From DAIOHQ01 sp036744635 (GTDB lineage: Bacteria > Planctomycetota > Phycisphaerae > Tepidisphaerales > Tepidisphaeraceae): a stretch of DNA of 37,325 bases. Both the position numbers and the translations under genes were made by a program. The notes beneath the pieces are model-generated. The model did no database searches. It was not told the DNA's origin and was given only the letters and a program-made list of their open reading frames with translations. The stretch covers positions 1-37,325 of the forward strand of contig DAIOHQ010000014.1 of NCBI GenBank assembly GCA_036744635.1, written 5' to 3'. This document shows positions 15,361-23,174 of the stretch, piece after piece; the stretch's first letter is position 1, and each line of letters opens with the position of its first letter.

Positions 15361-16013
15361 TCACTACCGAGCGCACCGCGCTGTGGAAGTTCCTGCAGGG
15401 ATTCTGCCGGATCATGTGTGCGCGGCTGTTCGACCTCAAGGCATACGGAATGGAAAACGTGCCGAAACAAGGCCCGGCGATCCTGGCGTCCAACCACGGC
15501 AGCTATCTCGATCCGGTGGTGGTGGGCGTGCCGCTGGTGCGGCCGGTGAGCTATTTCGCCAAGAGCGAGCTTTTTTCCAACCACTACGGCAACCTGATTC
15601 TGCGCAACCTGCACGCATTTCCCGTGCGCCAGGGGGAAGGCGACCTGGGCGCCATCCGCGAGGCCATCGGGCGCCTGAAGGAGGGGCACATGCTCAATCT
15701 CTATCCGGAGGGTTCGCGCTCCGAAGATGGCCGGCTGCAGCCGGTCGAGCCGGGGCTGGCCCTGGTCGCCCGCCGCAGCGGGGCGCCGATCATCCCGGTG
15801 GCGATCAACGGATCGTTCCACGCCTGGCCGCGCGGGCAGATGGTCTGGCAGGCGCACCCGGTGCAGGTGATGTATGGCCCGCCCCTGGAGATTCACGGCC
15901 TTAAGGCCGATGCCGTGGCCCGGTTGCTCAGCGGAACCTGGGAAAAAATGCTGGTGGAGCTGCGCGCCAAACATCCCGAAAGCGTGCCGCGGCATGAGCG
16001 CCGCGCTTCGTAG
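15357..16013 (+). CDS. plsC: 1-acyl-sn-glycerol-3-phosphate acyltransferase
   Basis: A 218-residue PlsC-type acyltransferase that makes phosphatidic acid from lysophosphatidic acid at the inner membrane. Block I is the HxxxxD catalytic motif, NHGSYLDP. Block II is FAKSELF, block III is NLYPEGSRSEDGRLQPVEPG and block IV is IPVAINGSF. A short hydrophobic N-terminal helix may anchor it. The GTG start overlaps the cmk stop (GTGA). The C-terminus is a short basic tail. It could equally be a paralogous acyltransferase of the same fold. Confidence 0.9.
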   Translation: MITTERTALWKFLQGFCRIMCARLFDLKAYGMENVPKQGPAILASNHGSYLDPVVVGVPLVRPVSYFAKSELFSNHYGNLILRNLHAFPVRQGEGDLGAIREAIGRLKEGHMLNLYPEGSRSEDGRLQPVEPGLALVARRSGAPIIPVAINGSFHAWPRGQMVWQAHPVQVMYGPPLEIHGLKADAVARLLSGTWEKMLVELRAKHPESVPRHERRAS

Positions 16014-16057
16014 AGGGGCGTATTCAACCAAAGAAACGACGGACGAGTACGATTAGA

Positions 16058-16393
16058 TCAATGTCCATGTCCGCCGTGATTGTCATCGGCGCCTGAGGCG
16101 CCATGGTGATGGGATGTTCCGGGCGGCTCATCGTGGGCGTGGGTGATGGGGAGTTCTTCGGGCATGTTCAGGCGCACCACCGGCCCGACGATGGCGGCGG
16201 CGGCGAACATGCCGAGAATCACGATCAACACCACCCCCGGCCAGGGGGCGCTCTGCGGCATTTGCGGATGGGGTTCGGCGTCAACCGCGGCCGCATGGGC
16301 GTCGAGCAGCGCCGGCGCAGCTTCGGCGGCGGGCGCCTGGCCGGCAACGCACAGCAAGATGATCCACGCCGCCATGAGACACGCTGTTTTCAT
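16058..16393 (-). CDS. small His-rich membrane protein
   Basis: Encodes 111 residues. A signal peptide (MKTACLMAAWIILLCVAGQAPA) and an Ala/Pro/His spacer precede one membrane helix (VVLIVILGMFAAAAIVGPVV). A His-rich tail follows (THAHDEPPGTSHHH, then HGGHGH), which may bind metal. Two membrane passes would leave the tail cytoplasmic; cleavage of the signal would leave a single pass. Start at 16393 with AGGA 8 bases upstream, overlapping the stop of the HAD gene, so both are in one operon. I do not recognise a family. Confidence 0.65.
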   Translation of the reverse strand: MKTACLMAAWIILLCVAGQAPAAEAAPALLDAHAAAVDAEPHPQMPQSAPWPGVVLIVILGMFAAAAIVGPVVRLNMPEELPITHAHDEPPGTSHHHGASGADDNHGGHGH

Positions 16394-16402
16394 CGGGGTA
16401 TC

Positions 16403-17110
16403 CTATTGCAAAATGTCCTTGAGCTGGGGAAGTTTCTCCAGCACCCGCGCCGGCTCCAGGGTTTTCACCGCCCAGTTGGCGTCGCCGAGCTTTTCGATCG
16501 AATAGCTGGTGGCCACCGCCAGCACGGGAAATCCCACGCCGCGCACGCTCTTGCAGACGGTGGGGGCATCTTCCACCACCAAGAAATCGGCGGGGTCGAG
16601 CGGCTTCTTCAGTTTCAGCTTTTCCGAGACCAGCCTGCTGGCCAGCAGATAGCCGGAGGGGTCGGGTTTGCCGACGGCCACATCCTCGGCCGAGACGATC
16701 ACGGAAAAGCAGTCGCGCAGGCTCACGCCCTCGAGCATCGCCTCGATTTCCTCGCGCAAAGCGCCCGAACAAATCGCCAGCGGGACGTGCCGCCACAGGC
16801 CGCGGACGAATTCCTCGACACCGCCCAGGGCGTGATATTGCCGGCGATGGATCAGCTCCATCATCGCCTGGCTTTTGTAGGTCATCACCCGCAGGAAGGT
16901 CTTGGGATCGAGGTTGCGGTTGTGCTTCTCGAAGATGTGCTTGAACGCCCCCTTGTCGTCAAAACCGAGCAGGTCGCGGTAGTATTCGGTCTCGGTCAGC
17001 TCGATATGCTCGCCGGCCAGCACTTGGTGAAAGGCATGAAAGTGCAGCGGTTCGCTGTTCACGATCACGCCGTCAAAATCAAATAACACCGCCGCAGGCC
17101 AGCTCGACAT
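16403..17110 (-). CDS. HAD-family phosphatase (beta-phosphoglucomutase-like)
   Basis: A 235-residue haloacid-dehalogenase superfamily hydrolase. Motif I is LFDFDGVIVNSE (nucleophile Asp), motif II is CSGALREEI, the motif III Lys lies in VGKPDPSGYLLAS, and motif IV is FLVVEDAPTVCKS. The helical cap between motifs I and II is of the beta-phosphoglucomutase/CbbY kind, so the substrate is probably a sugar phosphate or phosphoglycolate. The ATG at 17110 is chosen because it places motif I at the usual distance from the start; an upstream TTG adds 13 residues without a family match. The small His-rich membrane protein follows 9 bp downstream. Confidence 0.85.
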   Translation of the reverse strand: MSSWPAAVLFDFDGVIVNSEPLHFHAFHQVLAGEHIELTETEYYRDLLGFDDKGAFKHIFEKHNRNLDPKTFLRVMTYKSQAMMELIHRRQYHALGGVEEFVRGLWRHVPLAICSGALREEIEAMLEGVSLRDCFSVIVSAEDVAVGKPDPSGYLLASRLVSEKLKLKKPLDPADFLVVEDAPTVCKSVRGVGFPVLAVATSYSIEKLGDANWAVKTLEPARVLEKLPQLKDILQ

Positions 17111-17410
17111 AGGATGGGAAACGTTATCGAAGCGATTGCCGACAAGCAAGCGATTGCCCGGCGCCGTCCGCCGTGGGTTTAGGCAAGACCTTCTGGGAAG
17201 TTTTGCTGAACTCCTGGATATCTGGGGCGTCTAAATCACGTATTGGGGGGCGGCGCGCTGGCAATTTGGGTGCCTGGAATTGGTTTGAAAGTGGGTGGAT
17301 GCGGTTGTAAGGTAACGCGCCCGCCTTGGATGGTGCTCGGCCAAAAGGGGCCGCGGGGCCGCGGGATGCGGCAGGATTGTTGGATTGTGCAATCAACCAG
17401 GAATGCGTAC
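17111..17410. other. 300-bp divergent spacer, nothing recognised
   Basis: Between the HAD gene and the S41 protease gene. No repeat, RNA or clear promoter was found. It must hold the promoters of both genes. Confidence 0.5.
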
Positions 17411-19792
17411 ATGAAGCGAACGCTTAATCGGTGGCTGTTGGGTTTGGCGATCGGCGCGCTGGGGCTGGCGGCGATGCCGCTGGCGGGCGTGGAAAACGAG
17501 CGGGCGCGGGCGGCCGACCAGCAGCAGGGAATCGCCAGCGCCAGCAAGACCGAAGCGGCGACGCCGCAGCAACTGGCGTCGGTCGAGCAGCTCACCAGTG
17601 ACGCCTTCAAGGCGCTGCGCGGGGGGAAGTTCGATCAGAGCAACACCCTGTTGTCTCGCGCGGCCAGCATTTCGCAGGATCCCGGCATCAAGCAGATGGC
17701 GAACTGGACCAACCAGTTCGAGACGCAACTGCAGGGTTTCCAGGCGGAGCGGCACAAACAATATGACAAGGCGGTGGCGGATGTGAAGCTGCTGCTCAAG
17801 CATGACAAGGCGGACTATGCCATCGACGCGGCGGCCAGGGCATTCATGCTGGCCGATGACAAGAATGAGTTTACCCAAGAGCCGTGGATGCGCGAGCTGA
17901 TTGAGAAATCGGAGAAGCGGGCCGCGGAATATGATGCTCACGAACAGTGGATCAAGGCGCTGCGGCTCTATTCGGATCTGGGCTCGGTCGAGCCGGCCAA
18001 TCCGCAGTGGAAGGATAAGCTCAAGCTGGCCACGCGCCGGCTTCGCCTGCTGGCGCTGTATGCCCCGGGCGAGCTGAAGGCGATTCAGAAATCGGAGGGC
18101 AAGGAACGGGAGGAGATCGATGCCCTGCTGCATCCCGCCACGCAGCCGGCCACCAATCCGGCGACGCAGCCGGCCAATCCGCTGACCAAGGCCAGCGAGC
18201 TCGATGACGACAAGGACCGCGACAGCTTCCGCATCGACTGGCACGAGACGCTCAAGGGCGTCGAAGTGAAGATGCTTTCGGAAGGATTGTATTACGCGCG
18301 GAAGAATTACTGGCGCGAGGTGAGCTACAAGGACATGATGATCGGCGGGCTGAACGGCCTGCGCACGCTGGCGGCTACCAAGGGGCTGGAGAAGGAATTC
18401 ACCGGGCTGGGCGATCAGGAAAAGCGCGAGGCGTTTTTGAAGTCGATCGACGAGCAAGTGGAAGTTGCCAAGAAGGCCGAGGATGACAAGGCCGAGCGCA
18501 CCGCGCTGCAAAATTTGCTGAAGGAGATGCCGAAGATCAATGAGGATACCGTGCAGCTTCCCGAGGAGGTGTGGGTCAGCGAATTCGCCGACGGGGCGTT
18601 TGAGGTGCTTGACCCGTTCACGGGCATGTTCTGGCCGAACGATCTCGAGGAATTCAACAAGACCACGCAGGGCGAATTCAGCGGCGTGGGCATTCAGATC
18701 GAAAGCGGCGACGATGGCAGCCTGAAGGTGGTCAGCCCGCTGGAGGACAGCCCGGCCTATAAGGCAGGCATCAAGGCCGGCGACATCATCACCCACATCA
18801 ACGGCAAGAGCACCAAGGGAATCACGCTGAATCAGGCGGTGAAGACGATCACCGGTCCCTCCGGCACGCTGGTGACGCTGACGATCAAGAGCCCGGACAG
18901 GAAGGTCAAGGAATATCCGATCAAGCGCTCGACGATCAAGGTGGCGAGCATCAAAGGATGGTCGCACAAGCCCGGCGGCGGCTGGGATTATTTCGTCGAT
19001 CCGCAGCAGAAGGTTGGCTACGTCCGCCTGACCAACTTCACCAAGACGACCGCCGATGACCTGGCCAAGGCGGTGGATGAAATGAAGGAGCAGGGGGTGA
19101 AGGCGATGATCCTGGATCTGCGCCACAACCCCGGAGGGTTGCTGCAGTCGGCCACGGAGGTGTCGGACAAGTTTTTGAAGAGCGGCGTGATCGTCTCAAC
19201 CCACGCCGATCGGGAGACGCCCAATCCGCCGACCGAGGCGCGGGCACACGCCGACAACGATGAGTTTGACCTGCCCACGGTGGTGCTGATCAACCAGTAT
19301 TCGGCCAGCGCCAGCGAGATCGTCTCAGGGGCGCTGAAGGATCACAAGCGGGCGATCCTGGTGGGCGAGCGCACCTTCGGCAAGGGCTCGGTGCAGATGC
19401 TCTTCCCGCTGGACGACCACGCGGCATACCTGAAGCTGACCACCAGCCACTATTATCTGCCCAGCGGGCGGTGCATTCATCGCGAGGAGAATTCCAAGGA
19501 ATGGGGCGTGGATCCGGACGTGACGGTGGAGATGACTCCAGAGCAGATGCGGGCGGCCATCGATGCGCGGCAGGAGCTGGACATCTTGCGCGACGCCAAC
19601 GCGCCGCCGGCCGAGGGCGAGCAGGAGAAGCTGAACGATGTGGCGCCGAAGATCGAAAACGCAGTCAAAGAAGCGCCGGTCAAAGGGACCACGCAGGAAT
19701 CCACTGCCAAGAAAGATCCGCTCGACTGCGACCCGCAGTTGTCGGCGGCGCTGCTGGTGCTGCGATTGCAGTTGGCGGGGGCGCATCTGTAG
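17411..19792 (+). CDS. S41 C-terminal processing protease with PDZ domain
   Basis: A 793-residue exported serine protease that trims C-terminal tails of envelope proteins. A signal peptide (NRWLLGLAIGALGLAAMPLAG) is followed by a roughly 200-residue helical region of TPR-like character (55-240) and a Pro/Ala/Thr linker (PATQPATNPATQPANP, 242-257). The PDZ domain spans about 420-505 (GVGIQIE, PAYKAGIKAGDIITHINGK). The S41 core has ILDLRHNPGG, the Ser-containing SASASEIVSGALKD (631-643) and the Lys of TFGKGSVQ (Lys658). The ATG at 17411 gives the signal peptide and has AGGA 8 bases upstream. The N-terminal half is longer than in CtpA and may recruit partners. Confidence 0.92.
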   Translation: MKRTLNRWLLGLAIGALGLAAMPLAGVENERARAADQQQGIASASKTEAATPQQLASVEQLTSDAFKALRGGKFDQSNTLLSRAASISQDPGIKQMANWTNQFETQLQGFQAERHKQYDKAVADVKLLLKHDKADYAIDAAARAFMLADDKNEFTQEPWMRELIEKSEKRAAEYDAHEQWIKALRLYSDLGSVEPANPQWKDKLKLATRRLRLLALYAPGELKAIQKSEGKEREEIDALLHPATQPATNPATQPANPLTKASELDDDKDRDSFRIDWHETLKGVEVKMLSEGLYYARKNYWREVSYKDMMIGGLNGLRTLAATKGLEKEFTGLGDQEKREAFLKSIDEQVEVAKKAEDDKAERTALQNLLKEMPKINEDTVQLPEEVWVSEFADGAFEVLDPFTGMFWPNDLEEFNKTTQGEFSGVGIQIESGDDGSLKVVSPLEDSPAYKAGIKAGDIITHINGKSTKGITLNQAVKTITGPSGTLVTLTIKSPDRKVKEYPIKRSTIKVASIKGWSHKPGGGWDYFVDPQQKVGYVRLTNFTKTTADDLAKAVDEMKEQGVKAMILDLRHNPGGLLQSATEVSDKFLKSGVIVSTHADRETPNPPTEARAHADNDEFDLPTVVLINQYSASASEIVSGALKDHKRAILVGERTFGKGSVQMLFPLDDHAAYLKLTTSHYYLPSGRCIHREENSKEWGVDPDVTVEMTPEQMRAAIDARQELDILRDANAPPAEGEQEKLNDVAPKIENAVKEAPVKGTTQESTAKKDPLDCDPQLSAALLVLRLQLAGAHL

Positions 19793-19800
19793 GAGGCGTT

Positions 19801-20019
19801 GTGGAATCCTTTACGGCCGACGACATCGTGGAATTGCGCCACGATATTCAGCACGCAATCGATCAGCACGAACGGGGGGAGAGCGCGCCTTGGGATGCCG
19901 AGGCCTTCAAGGTTCGCGCCCGCGAGCTCGTGGAATCCCGTAGGGTGGGCGTACTCGCCCACCGACCCACAGGTGGGCGAGTACGCCCACCCTACGAAGC
20001 GCCGCATACGGGGGCGTGA
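19801..20019 (+). CDS. small protein whose C-terminal tail is encoded by a palindromic repeat
   Basis: Encodes 72 residues from GTG at 19801, with AGGAGG four bases upstream, overlapping the protease stop. Residues 1-46 (ESFTADDIVELRHDIQHAI, ERGESAPWDAEAFKVRAREL) look like a real small helical protein, perhaps antitoxin-like, but I cannot name it. From residue 47 the frame runs into the 19940-19995 palindrome and reads RRVGVLAHRPTGGRVRPPYE, then ends. The original C-terminus has probably been replaced by the repeat. Confidence 0.55.
   Translation: MESFTADDIVELRHDIQHAIDQHERGESAPWDAEAFKVRARELVESRRVGVLAHRPTGGRVRPPYEAPHTGA
19940..19995. repeat. GTAGGGTGGGCGTACTC palindrome
   Basis: 24-bp perfect arms (19940-19963 and 19972-19995) with an 8-base loop. 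The arms are identical in sequence to the inner palindrome at 14543-14601; only the loop differs. Confidence 0.9.
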
Positions 20020-20129
20020 CAGGTTGCTGAGATAAAATCTCATTCGCGCCGTCGGCCGTGCTTCGTGATGTCGCCGATCCAGCGAGACTCCGGCCGAACG
20101 TCGATGCGGCAGCATTTTTGTCGCACGAT

Positions 20130-20369
20130 TTATGCGGCTTCGACGGCCGCGTAGACCTTGCCGTGCTGTTTGAGCCATTCGACATCTCCGCTTTTCGCGC
20201 GGGTCTCCACTTGCCGCAGGAGTTCAACCACCTCGGGCTCGTAACATGGCTCAGTGGGATCGGCGTCCGGAATAACCGCTTCGACTTCGACCGCCACCAC
20301 GAACCGTTCGGTCCGCACCAGCCGCGTTCGTCGGACTCGTTTGCCTTGAAGATGCATAGCTTCACTCAT
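20130..20369 (-). CDS. small protein paired with the DUF4258 gene
   Basis: Encodes 79 residues: a basic start (QGKRVRRTRLVRTERF), a beta-like stretch (VVAVEVEAVIPDADPTEPCYEP) and a helical end (EVVELLRQVETRAKSGDVEWLKQ). The ATG overlaps the stop of the upstream DUF4258 gene (ATGAGTGA), so it is translationally coupled. It is the position an antitoxin would take in a toxin-first pair, but no known antitoxin domain is recognised; the usual MqsA-type zinc-finger cysteines are absent. Confidence 0.6.
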   Translation of the reverse strand: MSEAMHLQGKRVRRTRLVRTERFVVAVEVEAVIPDADPTEPCYEPEVVELLRQVETRAKSGDVEWLKQHGKVYAAVEAA

Positions 20370-20667
20370 CGAAAAAGTGGACCGTGACCAACTTGGCCAC
20401 ATCGGCTCGAATCAAGTGCGACCATATGGCTTTGACGTCGGTGCCGTCCGCCAATGATTGGTAGACTTCTACGGCCGGATTCGGCAGGGCGTCGGGCCGT
20501 TCGGCAAGAAGCAATCCTTCTTCGATTCCGTCCACCACCTGCCACTCCAGGACGCCGCGCTCATCCAGTCGTTCCGCCGCGTGCTGCCCGATGACGTAGC
20601 GGCCATCAGCAACCAACTGGCGAATGGTCTCAAACAGGCGTCCCACCGATACTCCGGTATTGCTCAC
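20362..20667 (-). CDS. DUF4258-domain protein, possible toxin
   Basis: A 101-residue protein. The stretch YVIGQHAAERLDERGVLEWQVVDGIEEG is the DUF4258 signature (His and Arg in HAAERLDERG). The end KAIWSHLIRADVAKLVTVHFFDE resembles the closing beta strands of RelE-like folds. Members of this group occur in toxin-antitoxin pairs and may be RNases, but activity is not shown by sequence alone. The start is GTG at 20667 or, with a better Shine-Dalgarno (CGGAG), GTG at 20646. It is coupled to the small gene downstream by an overlap of eight bases. Confidence 0.7.
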   Translation of the reverse strand: MSNTGVSVGRLFETIRQLVADGRYVIGQHAAERLDERGVLEWQVVDGIEEGLLLAERPDALPNPAVEVYQSLADGTDVKAIWSHLIRADVAKLVTVHFFDE

Positions 20668-20747
20668 TCAGTTGTCGATCGATTTGAGTATAACACCAAC
20701 AAATTCAGCAGGCACGAAAAAAGAGTGGTGAACCACAGCGGTGGGAC

Positions 20748-21077
20748 TCACGCCATCTGCAGCGTGGCCAGGGCGGTGGGGACGGAGTCGCTGAACTCGA
20801 AGATTTTATCCAGGCCGGTGATCAGGAAGGCGCTCCAGACCTGGGTGCTCATGGCGCAGAGGACCAGGCGGCAGCCGTCGGCGTGCATCTGCTTGCGCAG
20901 CTTCAGCAGGCGGGCGATGTTCGAGGAATTGATGAAGTGGACGGCGGCAAAGTCGAGCACGGCGTGGGCGCGGCGGCCATTGGAGGGTTGCTCCAGCGAC
21001 TCGAGGTCGTCGGTGAATTGCGGGTCGTCGGCCAGATGCACGACAACGGTGTTGTCCGACCACTTTTCGATCGGCAT
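20748..21077 (-). CDS. STAS-domain protein (anti-sigma factor antagonist-like)
   Basis: A 109-residue single STAS domain. HAVLDFAAVHFINSSNIARLLKLRKQM matches the strand-turn-helix that carries the phosphorylated Ser in SpoIIAA-type proteins; Ser51 is the likely site, though the usual preceding Asp is Asn. A helix with RLVLCAMSTQVWSAFLITGLDKIFEF completes the fold. It would bind an anti-sigma factor or another kinase, but none is encoded nearby. ATG at 21077 with AGGAG 7 bases upstream. Cytoplasmic. Confidence 0.88.
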   Translation of the reverse strand: MPIEKWSDNTVVVHLADDPQFTDDLESLEQPSNGRRAHAVLDFAAVHFINSSNIARLLKLRKQMHADGCRLVLCAMSTQVWSAFLITGLDKIFEFSDSVPTALATLQMA

Positions 21078-21155
21078 GAATCGCTCCTGATAAGTGGACG
21101 TACCGTAGCAGGGGAGGGGAGGGTTGGCAATCAGGCGGGAGTCCGTGCGGCATTC

Positions 21156-21222
21156 GTAGGGGCGGGGTTTCCCCGCCCGTGTTGTTGGACAAATGAGGAG
21201 GGCGGGGAGACCCCGCCCCTAC
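21156..21222. repeat. GGGGCGGGGTTTCCCCGCCC palindrome
   Basis: Arms at 21156-21178 and 21200-21222, complementary apart from two mismatches (GTTTC against GAGAC), with a 21-base loop. Each arm is itself a small hairpin. It lies between the STAS gene start and the end of the sugar-kinase gene. Confidence 0.85.
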
Positions 21223-21234
21223 AAATGTGGACGT

Positions 21235-22290
21235 TCAATCAATCGGCGATTCCCAGACCCGCAGGCCGGCGCGGCTGAGATAGATGGGGATGGTTTGGAA
21301 GGCGGGGTTGGATTGTTCGATGGCGGCCAGCATGGTGCGCTTGGCGGTGGAGTTGTTGCCGTTGAGGATCGTCACGGAGCCGCCGTCGCCGCCGGCGCCG
21401 TTGACCTTCCAGCCGACGGCGCCGTGCTGGCGGGCGATGTCGATGATCTGTTGGTGGGCCTCGCCAACCAGCGCTGAGTTCAGATTCGCCTGGGCGTTGG
21501 TGTTATCGATCATGGCCTGGCCAAGGGCGTGGAAATCGCCGGCGAAGAGGGCATCCTTTGACCGTTCGGCGGTCTGGCGCAGCGGCTGAAGCTTGGCCGC
21601 CTCCGGGCCGGCATCTTCCAACTCGCGGATCACCAGCCGATGCACGTTGGATGAGCTGTGGGCATGGCCGACGTAAACCAGCGCCAGGCGATTTTCCAGT
21701 TCCCACCAGATGGAATTGGGCACCTGAATCTGGCTGACGGTGGCGCGGGGATAATCATACATATCGATGTAGTTGATGCCGCCATAGGCGCTGGCGAGCT
21801 GGTCCTGAATGCCGCACTGCTGCTTGAGCAGCTCAGTCTCGATTTTATGTGCCGCCAGGGCGACTTCGTGCGGCGTGAGCTGGCCGGGCGTAAGCCGATC
21901 CAAGGCGCCGATCAGGGCCACGCTGACGGCCGCGCTGGTCCCGGTCGAGCAGCCGGCCGGACATTCGCTGAAGATCGATACGTCCAGCGCGATATGGCTG
22001 GGAATGTGCATGTAGTCGATGGCGGCTTCGAGCAGCGGGTTCTTGTCATAGGCGCCGCGGGGCTTGTCGATGGTGTAGCGGTGGCCGTAATTTTCGGCGT
22101 GGATGGTGATCTGCGGATGCTCGCGCGGCTGTTTGAAGACGCGAATCTGCACCTCGGCATAGGGATAGACGGCGATGTTGAAGACGCGGCCATGCTTGGC
22201 GAACCAGGTATCGGTCCAGCCGCCGTTGTCGCAGATGCGGATGGGGGCGACGGAATTGATGATACGGAGAAGATCGGATTCCGATGGCAT
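21235..22290 (-). CDS. GHMP-family sugar kinase
   Basis: A 351-residue GHMP kinase. Motif 1 is APIRICDNGGWTDTW (residues 15-29), the ATP-binding motif 2 is CPAGCSTGTSAAVSVALIGAL (110-130) and motif 3 is NGAGGDGGSVTIL near 308-320. The WTDTW form and the ENYGHRYTI region resemble the D-glycero-D-manno-heptose 7-phosphate kinase / L-fucokinase branch, not galactokinase or mevalonate kinase. It probably makes an activated sugar 1-phosphate for envelope glycans. No heptose-pathway gene is adjacent. ATG at 22290 with AGGA upstream. Confidence 0.85.
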   Translation of the reverse strand: MPSESDLLRIINSVAPIRICDNGGWTDTWFAKHGRVFNIAVYPYAEVQIRVFKQPREHPQITIHAENYGHRYTIDKPRGAYDKNPLLEAAIDYMHIPSHIALDVSIFSECPAGCSTGTSAAVSVALIGALDRLTPGQLTPHEVALAAHKIETELLKQQCGIQDQLASAYGGINYIDMYDYPRATVSQIQVPNSIWWELENRLALVYVGHAHSSSNVHRLVIRELEDAGPEAAKLQPLRQTAERSKDALFAGDFHALGQAMIDNTNAQANLNSALVGEAHQQIIDIARQHGAVGWKVNGAGGDGGSVTILNGNNSTAKRTMLAAIEQSNPAFQTIPIYLSRAGLRVWESPID

Positions 22291-22437
22291 AGTTGTCCTG
22301 ATGCTGACGAGACAGTTTAGCGAGCGGCGGCCAAGTCACAATTGCGCGCCGCTTGCATTATAAAGCTTCCGCCGAGTTATCATGTCACGCGCCCGCCTCG
22401 GCGGCTATCGTGTGCCGGGGAGATGTGGAGACACAGT

Positions 22438-23043
22438 ATGTCGATGGGATTGATTGTGGTGATCGTGGCCGCGGCGGTTGGGCTGGGCGCAATCGTGTTT
22501 CTGGTGAGCATCTACAACCGGCTGGTGACACTGAAGAACCGGTATCTGAATGGTTATTCGCAGATCGACGTGCAGCTCAAGCGGCGGTACGACCTGATCC
22601 CCAACCTGGTGGAGTCGGTGAAGGGCTACATGGCGCACGAGCGGCAGACGCTGGAGGCCGTGATCGCCGCCCGCAACACCGCCGCCAGCGCCAATGCCCA
22701 GGCCGCGGCCAATCCCGGCAGCGCCGTGGCGATTCGCGGCATCGCCTCGGCGGAAAACCAGCTCATGGCGGCGCTGGGCCAGTTCCGCATGCTCAGCGAG
22801 GCCTATCCGGATCTGAAGGCGAACCAGACGGTGGGGCGGCTGATGGAGGAACTCAGCAGCACGGAAAACCGCGTCGCCTTCGCCCGCCAGGCATACAACG
22901 ACGCGGTCATGCTTTACAACACCAGCCGCCAGCAGTTTCCCAATGTCTTTGTCGCGGGCGCGTTTGGTTTCGCGCCGGCGGCGCTGTTTGAGATTGACGA
23001 TGCCCGCCAGCGCGAAGTGGTGAACGTCTCGCTGGGGCATTGA
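22438..23043 (+). CDS. LemA family protein
   Basis: A 201-residue inner-membrane protein. One N-terminal helix (LIVVIVAAAVGLGAIVFLVSIY) precedes the conserved YNRLVTLKNRYLNGYSQIDVQLKRRYDLIPNLVESVKGYMAHE segment and the long helical bundle ending YNTSRQQFPNVFVAGAFGF. LemA proteins are often paired with M48 proteases, as here, but their biochemical role is unclear. The ATG at 22438 is chosen because it precedes the membrane helix directly; GGAG lies about 10 bases upstream. Confidence 0.93.
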   Translation: MSMGLIVVIVAAAVGLGAIVFLVSIYNRLVTLKNRYLNGYSQIDVQLKRRYDLIPNLVESVKGYMAHERQTLEAVIAARNTAASANAQAAANPGSAVAIRGIASAENQLMAALGQFRMLSEAYPDLKANQTVGRLMEELSSTENRVAFARQAYNDAVMLYNTSRQQFPNVFVAGAFGFAPAALFEIDDARQREVVNVSLGH

Positions 23044-23063
23044 AGGTTGTTGTGGATGCTGCG

Positions 23064-23151
23064 ACAGGCAAGAATGCCTGTCAAACGGCAGACAGGAATG
23101 TCTGCCCCACCAGCCAGAGAAGAATGCCTGCCCCATCAGGCAGACAGGTTT
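23064..23151. repeat. cluster of TGTCTGCC-type palindromes
   Basis: ACAGGCAAGAATGCCTGT (23064-23081), GGCAGACAGGAATGTCTGCC (23087-23106) and two partial copies, between LemA and the M48 protease gene. The variants share the GAAT/GAA loop but differ in stem sequence with matching changes in both arms. Confidence 0.8.
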
Positions 23152-23174
23152 GTCCGGCCTCATCGTGAGGAGTA

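Noticed and set aside
16103..17086. 327-codon plus-strand frame opposite the HAD gene
   Set aside because: Antisense shadow; it spans two separate minus-strand genes and has no recognisable domain.
23064..23151. Possible CRISPR array
   Set aside because: Repeats are palindromic, unequal in length and sequence, without regular spacers or cas genes.
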